DNA of 64,000 nt from Chitinophaga costaii. GTDB taxonomy: Bacteria > Bacteroidota > Bacteroidia > Chitinophagales > Chitinophagaceae. This document shows positions 34,394 to 44,348 of the stretch, piece after piece (the first letter of the stretch is position 1; each line of letters begins with the position of its first letter). Under the pieces are notes generated by a model, which saw nothing but the letters and a program-made list of their open reading frames with translations, had not been told where the DNA came from and searched no databases. The DNA lies in assembly GCF_900094705.1 (NCBI RefSeq), contig NZ_FMAR01000012.1, positions 83,280-147,279 on the forward strand, given 5' to 3'. The position numbers and the translations under genes were made by a program.

Positions 34394-34705
34394 TTACTGG
34401 TCTAGTTTTATATCTCCAAGATTCGTGACCTTATCGTCTTCTACTTTCACATTCTGGATCGTAGCATCCTTATATGGACTTTTAGCATTAACGATGATGG
34501 TATAGGTGCCGGCTGTTACATTTTCAAAACTTAACACCCCATTAGATACCGCAGTTTTCAAGGTGTCGCTGCCGGCAAAGGCCCACACTTCTGAAGCTCC
34601 ATCTGGCGGTAAGATTTTGCCACTAATTGAACCGCTGGCAGTATGAAAAGAATATAATATTCCAGCGAGCAATGCCATTAGCATGGCCAAGCGTATATGT
34701 TTCAT
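34394..34705 (-). CDS. Small secreted protein with CarboxypepD_reg-like fold
   Basis: A 103-residue protein with an N-terminal signal peptide (MKHIRLAMLMALLAGILYSF). The rest looks like a single CarboxypepD_reg-like / SpaA-like beta domain: GSISGKILPPDGASEVWAF, FENVTAGTYTIIVNA, and ATIQNVKVEDDKVTNLG. Similar short exported beta proteins are common in Chitinophagaceae. No catalytic residues; function unknown. Confidence 0.8.
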   Translation of the reverse strand: MKHIRLAMLMALLAGILYSFHTASGSISGKILPPDGASEVWAFAGSDTLKTAVSNGVLSFENVTAGTYTIIVNAKSPYKDATIQNVKVEDDKVTNLGDIKLDQ

Positions 34706-35149
34706 AAACGATTTATTTAAATGAATTGGTGTATGATTTCATTGTTTTAACACTACTTTAAGAATATGGTGGCATAGCTTACAGTACAAATAAAATTCAT
34801 CCCCGCAAATCCAGCAGTAGTGGCAGCTTTTAAAAATAATTTTGCAAACACCATGCCACAGGGGTATGCCATTTTAGGTTAAATCTTTGTAACCATTACC
34901 GCATTACAAAAGCACAAACGTTATCACTAATTAGAATGCTCCATAACTTTTGGTAATGCCCATAGTGCTGTAGAAAGGCCAGCAATCACGCTTTAGGGCA
35001 AGCGTTGGCATATTAGTAAGTGGCAAGTCCTCTACCATTACCTAAGAAACAGTCTACTATTATTGTGTACTTTTGCAATGGTTGTTTTTTGCGGAGATTT
35101 TCCGATACTAGCCGCCGAATTGCTAACTTTACCAGCTCAAATTACAGTA
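34706..35149. other. Intergenic region with the likely korA promoter
   Basis: A 444-base gap between divergent genes. TACTTTTG at 35068-35075 fits TAnnTTTG and lies 75 bases before the korA ATG, which argues against the longer upstream reading of korA. AATCTTTG near 34881 is a weaker candidate. No other feature seen. Confidence 0.4.
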
Positions 35150-37006
35150 ATGTCCGATACTCCGATTCAACAGATTGAAGATGTGGTGATTAAGTTCGCC
35201 GGGGATAGTGGCGACGGGATGCAACTTACCGGTACCCAGTTTTCCAATAATACGGCCTTAATTGGCAACGACCTTAGTACCTTCCCGGACTTCCCGGCAG
35301 AAATACGGGCTCCGATAGGCACCCTGCCCGGGGTAAGTGGATTTCAACTACACTTTTCCTCCAACCGCATTTTTACGCCGGGCGATGCCTGCGATGTGCT
35401 GGTGGCCATGAATGCTGCCGCGCTCAAAGCCAATTTGAAGGGTTTGAAAAAAGGCGGGATCATCATCGCTAATACGGATGGTTTTGATTCCAAAAACCTT
35501 CGCCTGGCCAATTACCCGGAAGGAATTAACCCGCTGGAAGATGGTTCATTAGCTCCTTACCAGTTGCACACCATGGATATCACCAAGATGACCCGCGAAG
35601 CGCTGAAAGATAGCCCCCTGGGAATGAAGGAGAAAGATCGCGCCAAGAACATGTTTGTACTGGGTTTCCTGTACTGGCTGTACGACCGCGATATGGCCAA
35701 TACAGAGGCCTTCCTCACCGATAAATTTGGGAAGAAACCCGATATTCTTGACAGTAACGTGAAGGTGCTGAAAGCAGGTTATAATTACGGAGATACCGTG
35801 GAGGCTTTTTCTACTCGTTTTCACGTAGAAAAGGCACGCATGGAACCGGGTACCTACCGCAGTATTACCGGAAATACCGCCCTGGCTTATGGTCTCATTG
35901 CCGCTAGCCAGCAATCCGGTCTGCCCTTGTTTCTGGGTACCTACCCCATTACGCCGGCATCGGACATCCTGCACGACCTGAGCCGGTATAAAAATTTTGG
36001 CATTAAAACCTTCCAGGCAGAAGACGAGATTGCGGGCATTTCCTCCGCTATTGGCGCTTCTTATGGCGGTCATATGGGTATTACCACTACTTCCGGCCCG
36101 GGTATGGCGTTGAAAGGCGAGGCTATGGGCCTGGCCGTAATGTTGGAAATTCCTTTACTCATTATAGACGTGCAGCGCGGCGGTCCTTCCACGGGGCTGC
36201 CCACCAAAACCGAACAATCCGATCTGTTGCAGGCCTACTATGGTCGCAATGGGGAATGCCCCATGCCGGTGATTTCCGCCAGTACGCCTTCCGACTGTTT
36301 TGAGGCGGTGTTTGAAGCCTACCGTATTGCGGTGCAGCATATGACACCGGTGATTTTCCTCAGCGACGGCTACATTGCCAATGGTGCAGAGCCTTGGCGC
36401 TTTCCGAAAGCCGCCAGCCTGCCGAAAATCCAGGTGAAGTTCAAAACCCAGTTGGAAGAAGGAGAAGAGCATTTCTATCCATACCAGCGCGATGAAAAGC
36501 TGGTTCGCCCTTGGGCGGTACCGGGTACCCCTGGCCTGGAACACCGTATAGGTGGTCTGGAAAAGCAAAACATTACCGGCAACGTAAGCTACGACCCGGA
36601 AAATCACCAGGTAATGGTGAAGATTCGCCAGGAGAAGGTAGACCGTATTGCCGATTTCATACCACACCAGAAAATTGAACTGGGTCCGGAAAAGGGTAAA
36701 GTGCTGGTACTGGGCTGGGGTTCTACCTATGGCTCCATAAAAAGTGCCGTGCTGGAACTGCTGGAAGAAGGGTATTCTGTGGCCCACGCTCATCTGCGCC
36801 ACCTGCGTCCTTTCCCGAAAAACCTCGCGGAGATCTTGCACAGTTATGATAAGGTGCTGATCCCGGAAATCAATAATGGCCAGCTTATCAAAATCATCCG
36901 TGATCAATTTTTGATAGACGCTATTGGTTATAACAAGATCATGGGCGTACCCATCACTAAGAGCGAGCTCGTGATACGCATTAAAGAATTATTGGCTGAC
37001 AAGTAA
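35150..37006 (+). CDS. korA: 2-oxoacid:ferredoxin oxidoreductase subunit alpha (gamma-alpha fusion)
   Basis: A 618-residue subunit. The N-terminal POR gamma domain (about 10-195, KFAGDSGDGMQLTGTQFSNN) is fused to the alpha pyrimidine-binding and transketolase-C-like domains (about 215-618, GTYPITPASDILHDL, TTTSGPGMALKGEA, VLGWGSTYGSI). With a TPP- and Fe-S-carrying beta subunit it would oxidise 2-oxoglutarate or a similar 2-oxoacid to acyl-CoA. The beta gene (korB), usually next, is absent: a hairpin and a DUF6134 gene follow. ATG 35150 is supported by family N-termini and by a promoter-like box at 35068. Confidence 0.92.
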   Translation: MSDTPIQQIEDVVIKFAGDSGDGMQLTGTQFSNNTALIGNDLSTFPDFPAEIRAPIGTLPGVSGFQLHFSSNRIFTPGDACDVLVAMNAAALKANLKGLKKGGIIIANTDGFDSKNLRLANYPEGINPLEDGSLAPYQLHTMDITKMTREALKDSPLGMKEKDRAKNMFVLGFLYWLYDRDMANTEAFLTDKFGKKPDILDSNVKVLKAGYNYGDTVEAFSTRFHVEKARMEPGTYRSITGNTALAYGLIAASQQSGLPLFLGTYPITPASDILHDLSRYKNFGIKTFQAEDEIAGISSAIGASYGGHMGITTTSGPGMALKGEAMGLAVMLEIPLLIIDVQRGGPSTGLPTKTEQSDLLQAYYGRNGECPMPVISASTPSDCFEAVFEAYRIAVQHMTPVIFLSDGYIANGAEPWRFPKAASLPKIQVKFKTQLEEGEEHFYPYQRDEKLVRPWAVPGTPGLEHRIGGLEKQNITGNVSYDPENHQVMVKIRQEKVDRIADFIPHQKIELGPEKGKVLVLGWGSTYGSIKSAVLELLEEGYSVAHAHLRHLRPFPKNLAEILHSYDKVLIPEINNGQLIKIIRDQFLIDAIGYNKIMGVPITKSELVIRIKELLADK

Positions 37007-37022
37007 GAAAAGGTTACTTTTT

Positions 37023-37065
37023 GCCGTTAGTACACTAGCGCAATGCGCTGTACTAGCGGCTTTTG
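37023..37065 (+). terminator. Hairpin terminator after korA
   Basis: An imperfect inverted repeat (GCCGTTAGTACA...GCGC-AAT-GCGC...TGTACTAGCGGC) followed by TTTTG, 17 bases past the korA stop. Confidence 0.65.
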
Positions 37066-37153
37066 TGCTTTTATCTCCTCACACGGAATAGCCACCATGC
37101 TGCGGGTATTTTTTTGTATATTTAGAAAAATAGGACCAGAACGTAGCGTTACT

Positions 37154-37723
37154 ATGAAATACCTGTTGATATTAATTTGTGCCTTCTTCATTGTAAAGCA
37201 CGCCGATGCCCAAACACAGCAATACCAAATTGTTTTTGCCAATCATGCGGTGGGCTTTGTCAATGCCAAGCAAGTGCAGCAAGGCAGCAACCGTAAGATC
37301 GTTATCAAAAGTGAGTTCCGTATTCTTGGCAGTATCACTACCAATCTAGAAGTACAGTTTACCGACAATATACTGGATCATGCCCGCAATGTGCGCAACA
37401 AATCCGGCACGGACGAAATTACCCTTACCCAGCACACTGGCAATTCGTACAACATCAGTCATGATAATGAGAAATCTGTGTTGCCGGAAGCTGCTGTGCT
37501 GCATTGCGTAAGTGAATTATATTTTACGGAGCCTGCGCACATTACTTCCATTTTTTCGGAAGCACAAGGACAGATATTGGCATTGAAAGCCCTGGGCGAA
37601 AGCCGTTATGAGCTTACCCTTCCCGATGGCAAGCGCAATGTGTACCGCTATGAAAAGGGTAAACTGGTGGAAGTAGAGATCAATCACACTTTTGGCAAAG
37701 CCTACATTCGTTTAGTTTCTTAA
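37154..37723 (+). CDS. DUF6134 family secreted protein
   Basis: A 189-residue protein with a signal peptide (MKYLLILICAFFIVKHADAQ) and an all-beta mature part (YQIVFANHAVGFVNAKQV, KIVIKSEFRILGSITTNLEVQF, RYELTLPDGKRNVYRYEKGKL). It resembles the Bacteroidota DUF6134 family of unknown function, perhaps an envelope lipid-binding or structural protein. ATG 37154 opens the signal peptide; the frame upstream runs through the korA terminator region. Confidence 0.78.
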   Translation: MKYLLILICAFFIVKHADAQTQQYQIVFANHAVGFVNAKQVQQGSNRKIVIKSEFRILGSITTNLEVQFTDNILDHARNVRNKSGTDEITLTQHTGNSYNISHDNEKSVLPEAAVLHCVSELYFTEPAHITSIFSEAQGQILALKALGESRYELTLPDGKRNVYRYEKGKLVEVEINHTFGKAYIRLVS

Positions 37724-37740
37724 AACATAAGATTACATAA

Positions 37741-37781
37741 AAAAATAGCACCCGGCCTGAAGAAGGCCGGATGCTATTTTT
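37741..37781. terminator. Bidirectional terminator between convergent genes
   Basis: AAAAATAGCA-CCCGGCCT-GAAG-AAGGCCGG-ATGCTATTTTT forms a long stem with A/T flanks, shared by the DUF6134 gene (plus) and the oxidoreductase gene (minus). Confidence 0.88.
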
Positions 37782-37797
37782 CGTTTATGCCTAACCG

Positions 37798-38988
37798 TTA
37801 GTTAATCGTCTTTTCGATGATCTGGCCCGTTTGTTTATCTTTTAGAATGAGTTTCCGGGCGCCAAAGTGCGTAATTTCTTCTTTGATCAAGTAATATTGG
37901 GCGTCGTAGTCAGTGAGTGCTTTGCCACTTGTAACGCCGGTCTGGCCGCGCCAGATGTCCAGTTGCACCGGCTCCCATTGCTTGGTGGCGGCAGATTTGT
38001 AGGCTGCGTCCAGAATGGCGTTTACCACATAACCATCGTAAAATGATTCGCGGGGCGGCTGTTGGCTTTCAATAGAGTGGAACATATCGGTGAACATATG
38101 ATTATAGCCAAGATCGTTGATCTCATCGCCTACGGGAAACAGCCAGCCACTGTTGCTCTCCGCTTTTTCGGCCACATAATCGGCACCCTTGCCGGTGGTA
38201 AACATTTCGAAGCCTGTGCGCAAAAAATTATTGATCCAGATGGTGCCTTCCGTACCCATTACTTCATCGCGCAGGTCCATACCACCACGGAAGGTCCAGC
38301 TCACTTCAAACTGGCCGATGGCGCCATTCTCATACTTTACCAGGGCAATGGCGTGGTCTTCGGCGTCAATAGGTTTCACCTGGGTATCGGCCCAACACAT
38401 CACCTCCACTGGGCGAATGTCTTTACCGATGAAACTGCGGGCTATTTCCACGCAATGGCAGCCCAGGTCCAGCATGCAGCCGCCGCCTGCCTGCTCCTTA
38501 TCCCAAAACCATTCGCTGTGCGGGCCAGGGTGTGTTTCGCGCGACTTGGCCCAGAGAATACGTCCCAGTGCCCCGTTTTGTACACTAAGTAAGGCTTTGT
38601 TGAACTTGGGGGTGTACACCAGGTCTTCCAGGTATCCATGAAAAATACCAGCTTGTTCCACCGCTTCCAGCATTCGTTTGGCTTCAGTGGCATTGCGGCC
38701 CAAGGGTTTGGTGCAGATTACCGCTTTCTTTGCTGCGCAGCAGGCTAGCACGGCGGCTTCGTGCAGGTTGTTGGGCAGGGAAATGCACACCACCTCTACT
38801 TCGGGGTGTTGAATAGCCGCCAGCATATCCGTGGTGAAGTGGGGAACGGCATAATCTTCTGCAAACTTGCGCGCACTTTCTTCACGGCGGGAATAAATAC
38901 TGGTGATCTGGTCTTTACTTCTTTGACCTAATAGCGCATCCGCATAAAAACGTCCGATGAAACCCGAGCCTAGCATGGCAATTTTCAT
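37798..38988 (-). CDS. Gfo/Idh/MocA-family oxidoreductase
   Basis: A 396-residue NAD(P)-dependent sugar oxidoreductase. Rossmann motif [15 protein letters not shown] at the N-terminus, [18 protein letters not shown] (the KP motif), [20 protein letters not shown] in the catalytic domain. ATG 38988 is used (the codon at 38994 is TTG). A Nuc_H-symporter-type permease is the next gene upstream on the same strand; the pair is typical of Bacteroidota sugar or sugar-derivative use. Substrate unknown. Confidence 0.9.
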   Translation of the reverse strand: MKIAMLGSGFIGRFYADALLGQRSKDQITSIYSRREESARKFAEDYAVPHFTTDMLAAIQHPEVEVVCISLPNNLHEAAVLACCAAKKAVICTKPLGRNATEAKRMLEAVEQAGIFHGYLEDLVYTPKFNKALLSVQNGALGRILWAKSRETHPGPHSEWFWDKEQAGGGCMLDLGCHCVEIARSFIGKDIRPVEVMCWADTQVKPIDAEDHAIALVKYENGAIGQFEVSWTFRGGMDLRDEVMGTEGTIWINNFLRTGFEMFTTGKGADYVAEKAESNSGWLFPVGDEINDLGYNHMFTDMFHSIESQQPPRESFYDGYVVNAILDAAYKSAATKQWEPVQLDIWRGQTGVTSGKALTDYDAQYYLIKEEITHFGARKLILKDKQTGQIIEKTIN

Positions 38989-39136
38989 GATCAATAAGTT
39001 TTAATAACAACGTAGTGCGTTTATAAAAAACAAGGTGGGCATTAATAGCAATGATCGATTGTTTGACAGGAACAAACAACAAATAATTACGATTAATGCC
39101 CGCTATTTATGGGGAGCACATTAAAAATTAATCGTG

Positions 39137-40378
39137 CTATGCACCAATCGAATCCACAGCTTCGTCATCTTCCTGCTGAATGAAGTTCCGGTCTTTGAAT
39201 AATAATACGAAAAGCACCAGTACTACTAAGGCAATGCCTGCCGGAATAAGCCATACGGATGTCCAGTTATGGCTAGTTTCACCGGTTTTGTAACTGTTTA
39301 CAATAGGACCGGAAATATAAGAGCCAATGAGCATGCCCACGCCGTAAGTGGCCAGTGTAATCATGCCCTGGGCAGCGCTTTTAAACTGAGGCCCGGCCAG
39401 GTTGTCTGTATAGATCTGTCCTGTTACGAAGAAGAAATCATAACATACCCCATGCAACACTATGCCCCCGATGAGCATCCAGTAGCCTGCATCCACGTTT
39501 CCATAGGCGAAGAATACATAGCGCAGCACCCAGGCTAGCATGGCTACGGCCAGCATTTTTTTCACGCCCAGCCTTACAAACAGCAAGGGCATAATCACCA
39601 TAAAGATAAGTTCAGAACCTTGTCCCAGGGCCATTTTACCGGCGGCGGCCTTCATGCCGATCTCGTTCAGGAAAGGGTTGGTGAAGTTGTAGTAAAATGA
39701 TAAGGGCACACAGATAGCAATAGAAGCGAGGAAGAAAATAAGGTAAGACTTATTCTTCAGCAAACGCAAGGCATCCAGGCCAATGATTTCGCCGAAGGTT
39801 ATTTTCTGGTTTTTGCGGGTAGGAGGTGTATGAGGGAGGGTAAAGCTAAGGAGGCCCAGCAGCACCGAAGCAATAGCGGCCATTTTAAAAGTAAGGTCCA
39901 ATTTTCCGTTCTGTTCCCAGGCCAGGTATCCAATGGTAAGTCCTGCCACGATCCAGCCTAGGGTACCCAGGGTACGGATGGGGGGGAATTCTTTGCTGGG
40001 ATTTTTCATCTGCCGGAAAGACACCGTGTTTACCAGTGCCAATGTGGGCATGTACAGGATCATGTAAAGAATGATGAGCGGGTAAAACGCGGTAAAGTCT
40101 GTGAGCGTGGAGCCATACCATAGCAGGGCTGCGCCCAGCAGGTGGAGGATGCCCAGGATAATTTGAGCGGCTATATACCGGTCAGCAATGAGGCCTATGA
40201 TAAAGGGGGCGATGATAGCGCCAAATGATTGGGAGAGGAATGCCTGCCCTACATGTCCATCATTGGTATGCTGCAAATTGTGTAAAACAAAGGTTCCCAG
40301 TGTAACGAACCAGGCACCCCAGATAAAAAATTCCAGAAACATCATCAGCATCAACTGAAGTCGGGTAGCAGCTTTCAT
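39137..40378 (-). CDS. MFS transporter, nucleoside:H+ symporter family
   Basis: A 413-residue permease with twelve predicted helices. RLQLMLMMFLEFFIWGAWFVTLG at the start and DFFFVTGQIYTDNLAGPQFKSAAQG near the C-terminal third are characteristic of the Nuc_H_symport group (NupG/XapB-like). In Bacteroidota such proteins often sit with Gfo/Idh/MocA oxidoreductases, as here, and may move sugars or nucleosides. ATG 40378 is used; 40387 is TTG. Confidence 0.9.
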   Translation of the reverse strand: MKAATRLQLMLMMFLEFFIWGAWFVTLGTFVLHNLQHTNDGHVGQAFLSQSFGAIIAPFIIGLIADRYIAAQIILGILHLLGAALLWYGSTLTDFTAFYPLIILYMILYMPTLALVNTVSFRQMKNPSKEFPPIRTLGTLGWIVAGLTIGYLAWEQNGKLDLTFKMAAIASVLLGLLSFTLPHTPPTRKNQKITFGEIIGLDALRLLKNKSYLIFFLASIAICVPLSFYYNFTNPFLNEIGMKAAAGKMALGQGSELIFMVIMPLLFVRLGVKKMLAVAMLAWVLRYVFFAYGNVDAGYWMLIGGIVLHGVCYDFFFVTGQIYTDNLAGPQFKSAAQGMITLATYGVGMLIGSYISGPIVNSYKTGETSHNWTSVWLIPAGIALVVLVLFVLLFKDRNFIQQEDDEAVDSIGA

Positions 40379-40451
40379 AACGTGCAAGTATGGCTTTTAA
40401 AACAGGTAAATAAAACGTTGGTTAAGATAATAAAAATGTAGAAAGCACCCA

Positions 40452-41147
40452 TCATTTTTTAGTTGACTGGTGGGGCAAGGCCCTGAGGGATGTCTTTGCT
40501 ACTTCTTTTTTTACGACGGTGTTGTAATACTTGCAGGCGGGCGTTAAGCCGCATTCACCACATTTAGGACTGCGTGCCACGCAGATATAGCGGCCATGCA
40601 GGATAATCCAGTGATGGGCAATATGTACCTTTTCTTCCGGGATATATTTAAGTAGTTGCAGTTCCGTTTGCAGGGGTGTTTTGGCATGGGTGGTAAGGCC
40701 AATGCGGGCCGATACCCGGAACACATGGGTATCTACGGCCATATTAGGTTGCTTGTCTACCACGGAGGTGATCACATTGGCCGTTTTGCGGCCCACGCCT
40801 GGCAAGGTCATAAGTTCCGCCACGGTGTGTGGTATTTCTCCATGAAAGTCTTGCACCACTTTTTCGGCCATGCCAATCAGGTGTTTAGTCTTATTGTTCG
40901 GGTAACTGATGCTGCGGATCAGCGGAAACAGGTCGTCGAAGCTAGCTTTGCTCAGTTTTTCTACGGTAGGGTAGCGGCGGAAAATGGCCGGGGTGGTCAT
41001 ATTCACGCGCTTATCCGTACACTGGGCAGATAAGATGACGGCCACGAGCAGCTCGTAGGGATTGTCGTACAATAATTCGGTTTCTGCTTCGGGAACATGT
41101 TGTTCAAACCAACTGATCACGAAGTCGAAGCGCTCTTTTTTCGTCAT
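40452..41147 (-). CDS. nth: Endonuclease III
   Basis: A 231-residue bifunctional DNA glycosylase/AP lyase for oxidised pyrimidines. It has the helix-hairpin-helix LPGVGRKTANVI with catalytic Lys, VDTHVFRVSARIGL with catalytic Asp, and the [4Fe-4S] loop of four Cys ending CVARSPKCGECGLTPACKYY. Its ATG shares the A of the TAA stop of the small upstream gene, suggesting translational coupling. Confidence 0.96.
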   Translation of the reverse strand: MTKKERFDFVISWFEQHVPEAETELLYDNPYELLVAVILSAQCTDKRVNMTTPAIFRRYPTVEKLSKASFDDLFPLIRSISYPNNKTKHLIGMAEKVVQDFHGEIPHTVAELMTLPGVGRKTANVITSVVDKQPNMAVDTHVFRVSARIGLTTHAKTPLQTELQLLKYIPEEKVHIAHHWIILHGRYICVARSPKCGECGLTPACKYYNTVVKKEVAKTSLRALPHQSTKK

Positions 41148-41368
41148 TACTGCGCCACTTTCTCTTTGCCGCCATAGGCAAAAATGGCTTTCAGCGCAGC
41201 AGCCCTGGGAGCGGTGCGCAGCGTGTCCAGCGCGGCGTATGTTTCAGATAAATGCGCTTGTTCTGTAGCGGGTAGAATGAGTTCGGCAGAGACGAGGGTG
41301 GTGTGTTTTTGTTGGCTACCAGTTACAGCTGAGGAATTGTTAACAGAAAGAGGTGTAGAATTATCCAT
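41147..41368 (-). CDS. Small hypothetical protein, 73 aa, coupled to nth
   Basis: A short soluble protein with a Ser/Thr-rich disordered start (MDNSTPLSVNNSSAVTGSQQ) and a helical C-terminal half (TEQAHLSETYAALDTLRTAP...AAALKAIFAYGGKEKVAQ). I do not recognise it. The stop overlaps the nth start by one base (TAATG), which argues that it is translated. Its role is unknown. Confidence 0.6.
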   Translation of the reverse strand: MDNSTPLSVNNSSAVTGSQQKHTTLVSAELILPATEQAHLSETYAALDTLRTAPRAAALKAIFAYGGKEKVAQ

Positions 41369-41491
41369 GCATTATAGTTTATAGGTGATCTTGGATATAC
41401 GCTCTTATAACGGTCAATGTAAGAAGTGTATTGTTATACCTTTTCAAAAATTATGCACAGGATGTGCCCATTTTGAAAGGCCGGACATCCC

Positions 41492-41815
41492 TTACTGCTT
41501 TTCGTTCACGATAAAAAGGTCTTCGTTGTCCTTTTTAAAGTGGTATTTCTCCCGGGCAAACTTCTCCAGGGCGGCTGGGCTGCCTAACAATTCCTGGCCA
41601 TCTTTCTTAGTTTGCTCAATTTCTTTGATATAAAATGTCTTTTGCGATTCGCGTTTGCTTAATTCCTGGCTTAAGTGGAAACTGTTCAGCAGGTTTTGCT
41701 CGTCGAAGAAGGCTACCCACAGCACAAACGCCACAGTGGTAAGCAGGTATTTATTACGCAGGTAGGGCGGTAGTTTAAACTTGGGTGATGGCGTGGCGGT
41801 GGCTTGTTCTTCCAT
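41492..41815 (-). CDS. Septum formation initiator family protein (FtsB/DivIC-like)
   Basis: A 107-residue bitopic protein: short basic cytosolic tail, one transmembrane helix (about residues 27-42, YLLTTVAFVLWVAFF), then a coiled coil (ELSKRESQKTFYIKEIEQTKKDGQEL) and the conserved end LEKFAREKYHFKKDNEDLFIV typical of DivIC/FtsB. It would act in the divisome with FtsL-like partners. It lies just downstream of eno on the same strand, with a terminator hairpin in between; the eno-divIC order is common in Bacteroidota. Confidence 0.88.
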   Translation of the reverse strand: MEEQATATPSPKFKLPPYLRNKYLLTTVAFVLWVAFFDEQNLLNSFHLSQELSKRESQKTFYIKEIEQTKKDGQELLGSPAALEKFAREKYHFKKDNEDLFIVNEKQ

Positions 41816-41828
41816 AAAAAACAGCTTT

Positions 41829-41870
41829 AAAAAACGCCGGGCACTAACTCGGAAGTCAGTACCCGGCGGT
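41829..41870 (-). terminator. Terminator after eno
   Basis: On the minus strand an imperfect long stem (CCGCCGGGTACTGACTT / AGTTAGTGCCCGGCG) ends in T6. It follows the eno stop at 41911 by about 40 bases and precedes the ftsB-like gene. Confidence 0.85.
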
Positions 41871-41910
41871 ATGTTTACCTGCTGCTTAACCAGCAGAAAT
41901 GGTCATTGAC

Positions 41911-43203
<1,293 letters not shown>

Positions 43204-43310
43204 TTAAGAATTGAAATGTTTTAATATGGTTAAAGAAAAATCAGTGATTAAATAGTTGTTGGAACAACGGCTTTGCATGTTCCTTATGTTCCGCTATCCT
43301 ACACTGGATC

Positions 43311-44219
43311 TTACTTTGTTAGTTCCCGGAAAATATTTTCCAGGCTTTGCGAATTGCTTTGCAAAGAAAGGATGTTCCGGTTATTTATCAAAGCAAATTG
43401 TAGCAGGTTTTTCCGTACGCTTTCCACGTCGTCACTGAATAAGATCCAGGTATTACCTTCCGCCCGTTGTACGTGGGAAACGCCTTGTAGGTTTTCCAGT
43501 TCTTCTTGCGCGGTGTCTTCCGCGAAGGTAACTTGTATAGAACCGCTGCTATTGCGGGTTTGGTGGAGCATGGCGATGGGATTGTCCATGACCAGTTTGC
43601 CCTTATTAATAATCAGCACACGGCTGCACATGGCTTCCACCTCCTGCATGATGTGGGTAGAAAGAATAACGGTCTTGTCTGCTCCAAGCGATTTAATTAA
43701 TTGGCGGATTTCTACCAATTGGTTGGGATCCAGCCCGGAGGTGGGTTCGTCCAGGATGAGTACTTCCGGATTGTGCAGCAGTGCCTGGGCCAAGCCTACG
43801 CGCTGTTTATACCCTTTGGACAAGGCACCAATCTTTTTACTGCTTTCGGGCGCCAGGCCCGTTACTTGTATCATTTCCTCCACGCGGGCCTCGCTGGCTG
43901 CGCCCAGTTGGTGTACACCGGCAATGAAACGCAGGAATTCACGTACGTACATGTCGAAGTATAGCGGGTTGGATTCCGGTAAATACCCCACGCGCCGCCG
44001 CACTTCCATGGGTTCTTTCACCGCATCGAAGCCACACACCGCCGCATGCCCGCTACTGGGTGGCAGGTAGCCAGTGATCATTTTCATCGTGGTGGATTTT
44101 CCCGCGCCATTAGGTCCCAGGAATCCCACGATCTCTCCTTTCTTCAGGGAGAAAGAAATGTTGTCCACTGCTTTTTGTTCACCATATATCTTGCTGAGCT
44201 GCGCTACTTCAATGGACAT
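43311..44219 (-). CDS. gldA: ABC transporter ATP-binding protein GldA (gliding motility)
   Basis: A 302-residue ATPase. Walker A GPNGAGKST (35-43), signature LSKGYKQRV, Walker B VLILDEPTSGLD, His-switch STH. The C-terminal extension (NSSGSIQVTF...NIFRELTK) fits GldA, which works with GldF and GldG in Flavobacterium gliding; these are not nearby. gldJ lies about 2.4 kb away. A general ABC-2 type exporter ATPase remains an alternative. Confidence 0.85.
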   Translation of the reverse strand: MSIEVAQLSKIYGEQKAVDNISFSLKKGEIVGFLGPNGAGKSTTMKMITGYLPPSSGHAAVCGFDAVKEPMEVRRRVGYLPESNPLYFDMYVREFLRFIAGVHQLGAASEARVEEMIQVTGLAPESSKKIGALSKGYKQRVGLAQALLHNPEVLILDEPTSGLDPNQLVEIRQLIKSLGADKTVILSTHIMQEVEAMCSRVLIINKGKLVMDNPIAMLHQTRNSSGSIQVTFAEDTAQEELENLQGVSHVQRAEGNTWILFSDDVESVRKNLLQFALINNRNILSLQSNSQSLENIFRELTK

Positions 44220-44348
44220 GTGGTCTCACATTTTAAGGCTACCAAAGTAGAAAAAAAAATGCATATATGTGAAAGGACGTGCATTTAAAAAATGTTTGGT
44301 ATCATTGTTATGATTCAGTAACCAACTGCATTTCATCGGAAAACATTT

